Of a stretch of 64,000 nt of DNA, positions 63,901 through 64,000 are shown piece by piece (the stretch's first letter is position 1; each line of letters begins with the position of its first letter). This DNA comes from a virus, in IMG/VR virus record IMGVR_UViG_3300027631_000002, positions 1-64,000 of that record; one strand, given 5' to 3'. Under the pieces are notes generated by a model that ran no database searches, was not told the DNA's origin, and was given only the letters and a program-made list of their open reading frames with translations. The position numbers were made by a program, and so were the translations under genes.

Positions 63901-64000
63901 ATTTTATTAAGTAAAGTTTGAAATTACTAAATTTTGGTTTTTCATTTAGAAAGTAATACTTTTCTGTTATACCATTATATTTTATAATCTTTAAGAAAGC
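63899..64000 (-). CDS. C-terminus of an unknown protein (truncated by window)
   Basis: The minus-strand frame is open from the window edge to TAA at 63899-63901 and gives 33 residues ending NFKLYLIK. Too little for a family call; the start is outside the window. Confidence 0.5.
   Translation of the reverse strand, partial: AFLKIIKYNGITEKYYFLNEKPKFSNFKLYLIK

Overview
The window looks like an accessory stretch of a very large phage that infects a Bacteroidota, probably flavobacterial, host. The DNA is AT-rich. Genes are small, tightly packed and often overlap by 1-4 bases in TAATG or ATGA junctions. Promoters carry the Bacteroidota -7 box TAnnTTTG, often with a TTTG about 20 nt upstream. A type IX secretion sorting domain and a NusA of Bacteroidota type point to the same host phylum. 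Phage character comes from tail-fibre-like genes, a T4-type polynucleotide kinase/phosphatase with an RNA ligase, homing-type nucleases, many tRNA genes and dozens of tiny unknown genes. No terminase, portal, major capsid or replicase lies in the window, so 'huge phage' is an inference.

Layout. 1-0.3 kb: 3' end of a repeat-rich fibre gene. 0.3-8 kb: RNase H, a malate:quinone oxidoreductase, secreted proteins and lipoproteins, small tagged proteins. 8.1-9.1 kb: tRNA-Cys with an abutting structured RNA, then a 211-residue histidyl-tRNA synthetase core preceded by a His-His-His leader peptide and an attenuator. 9.1-16.3 kb: virion surface/adhesin module including a 1426-residue protein. 16.3-20.3 kb: PurA, envelope proteins and a T9SS cargo-like protein. 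20.3-22.9 kb: an RNA island on the minus strand with a structured RNA of about 0.9 kb, one ordinary tRNA, five tRNAs with hairpins inserted in the D-loop, further tRNA-like elements and repeated promoter cassettes. 23-30 kb: glycosyltransferase, phosphate permease, a GIY-YIG protein with seven repeats, a very small RNase P RNA, an HNH nuclease, Pnk/phosphatase, RNA ligase and a GluRS core. 30-43 kb: ClpC-like ATPase, (p)ppGpp hydrolase, HD protein, LeuRS core, CoaD, Fpg/Nei, an AsnRS/AspRS-like core. 43-64 kb: DHFR, three cysteine-rich paralogues, a C5-methyltransferase, a HAD/tRNA-binding fusion, tRNA-Met, nucleotidyltransferase, ClpP, site-2 protease and NusA.

How the parts may work together. 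The clearest theme is a phage-run tRNA economy: odd tRNAs, a minimal RNase P RNA, RNA end-repair enzymes, and four aminoacyl-tRNA synthetase catalytic cores that all lack a normal anticodon-binding domain. One of these cores appears to be controlled by a classical ribosome-mediated attenuator, and the same window encodes NusA. A second theme is peptide tagging. At least 14 unrelated proteins start with a short motif resembling the T4 capsid-targeting sequence (M-K/R-x-[LI]-K-x-F-x-E), and about a dozen other small proteins end with R-[DE]-x-K-[IL]-x-x-[IL]-L-K. A third theme is envelope remodelling (OmpW-like barrel, T9SS cargo, CAP lipoproteins, phosphate permease, site-2 protease). Functional links between these parts are inference. 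The family calls rest on motifs read by eye, without database searches.
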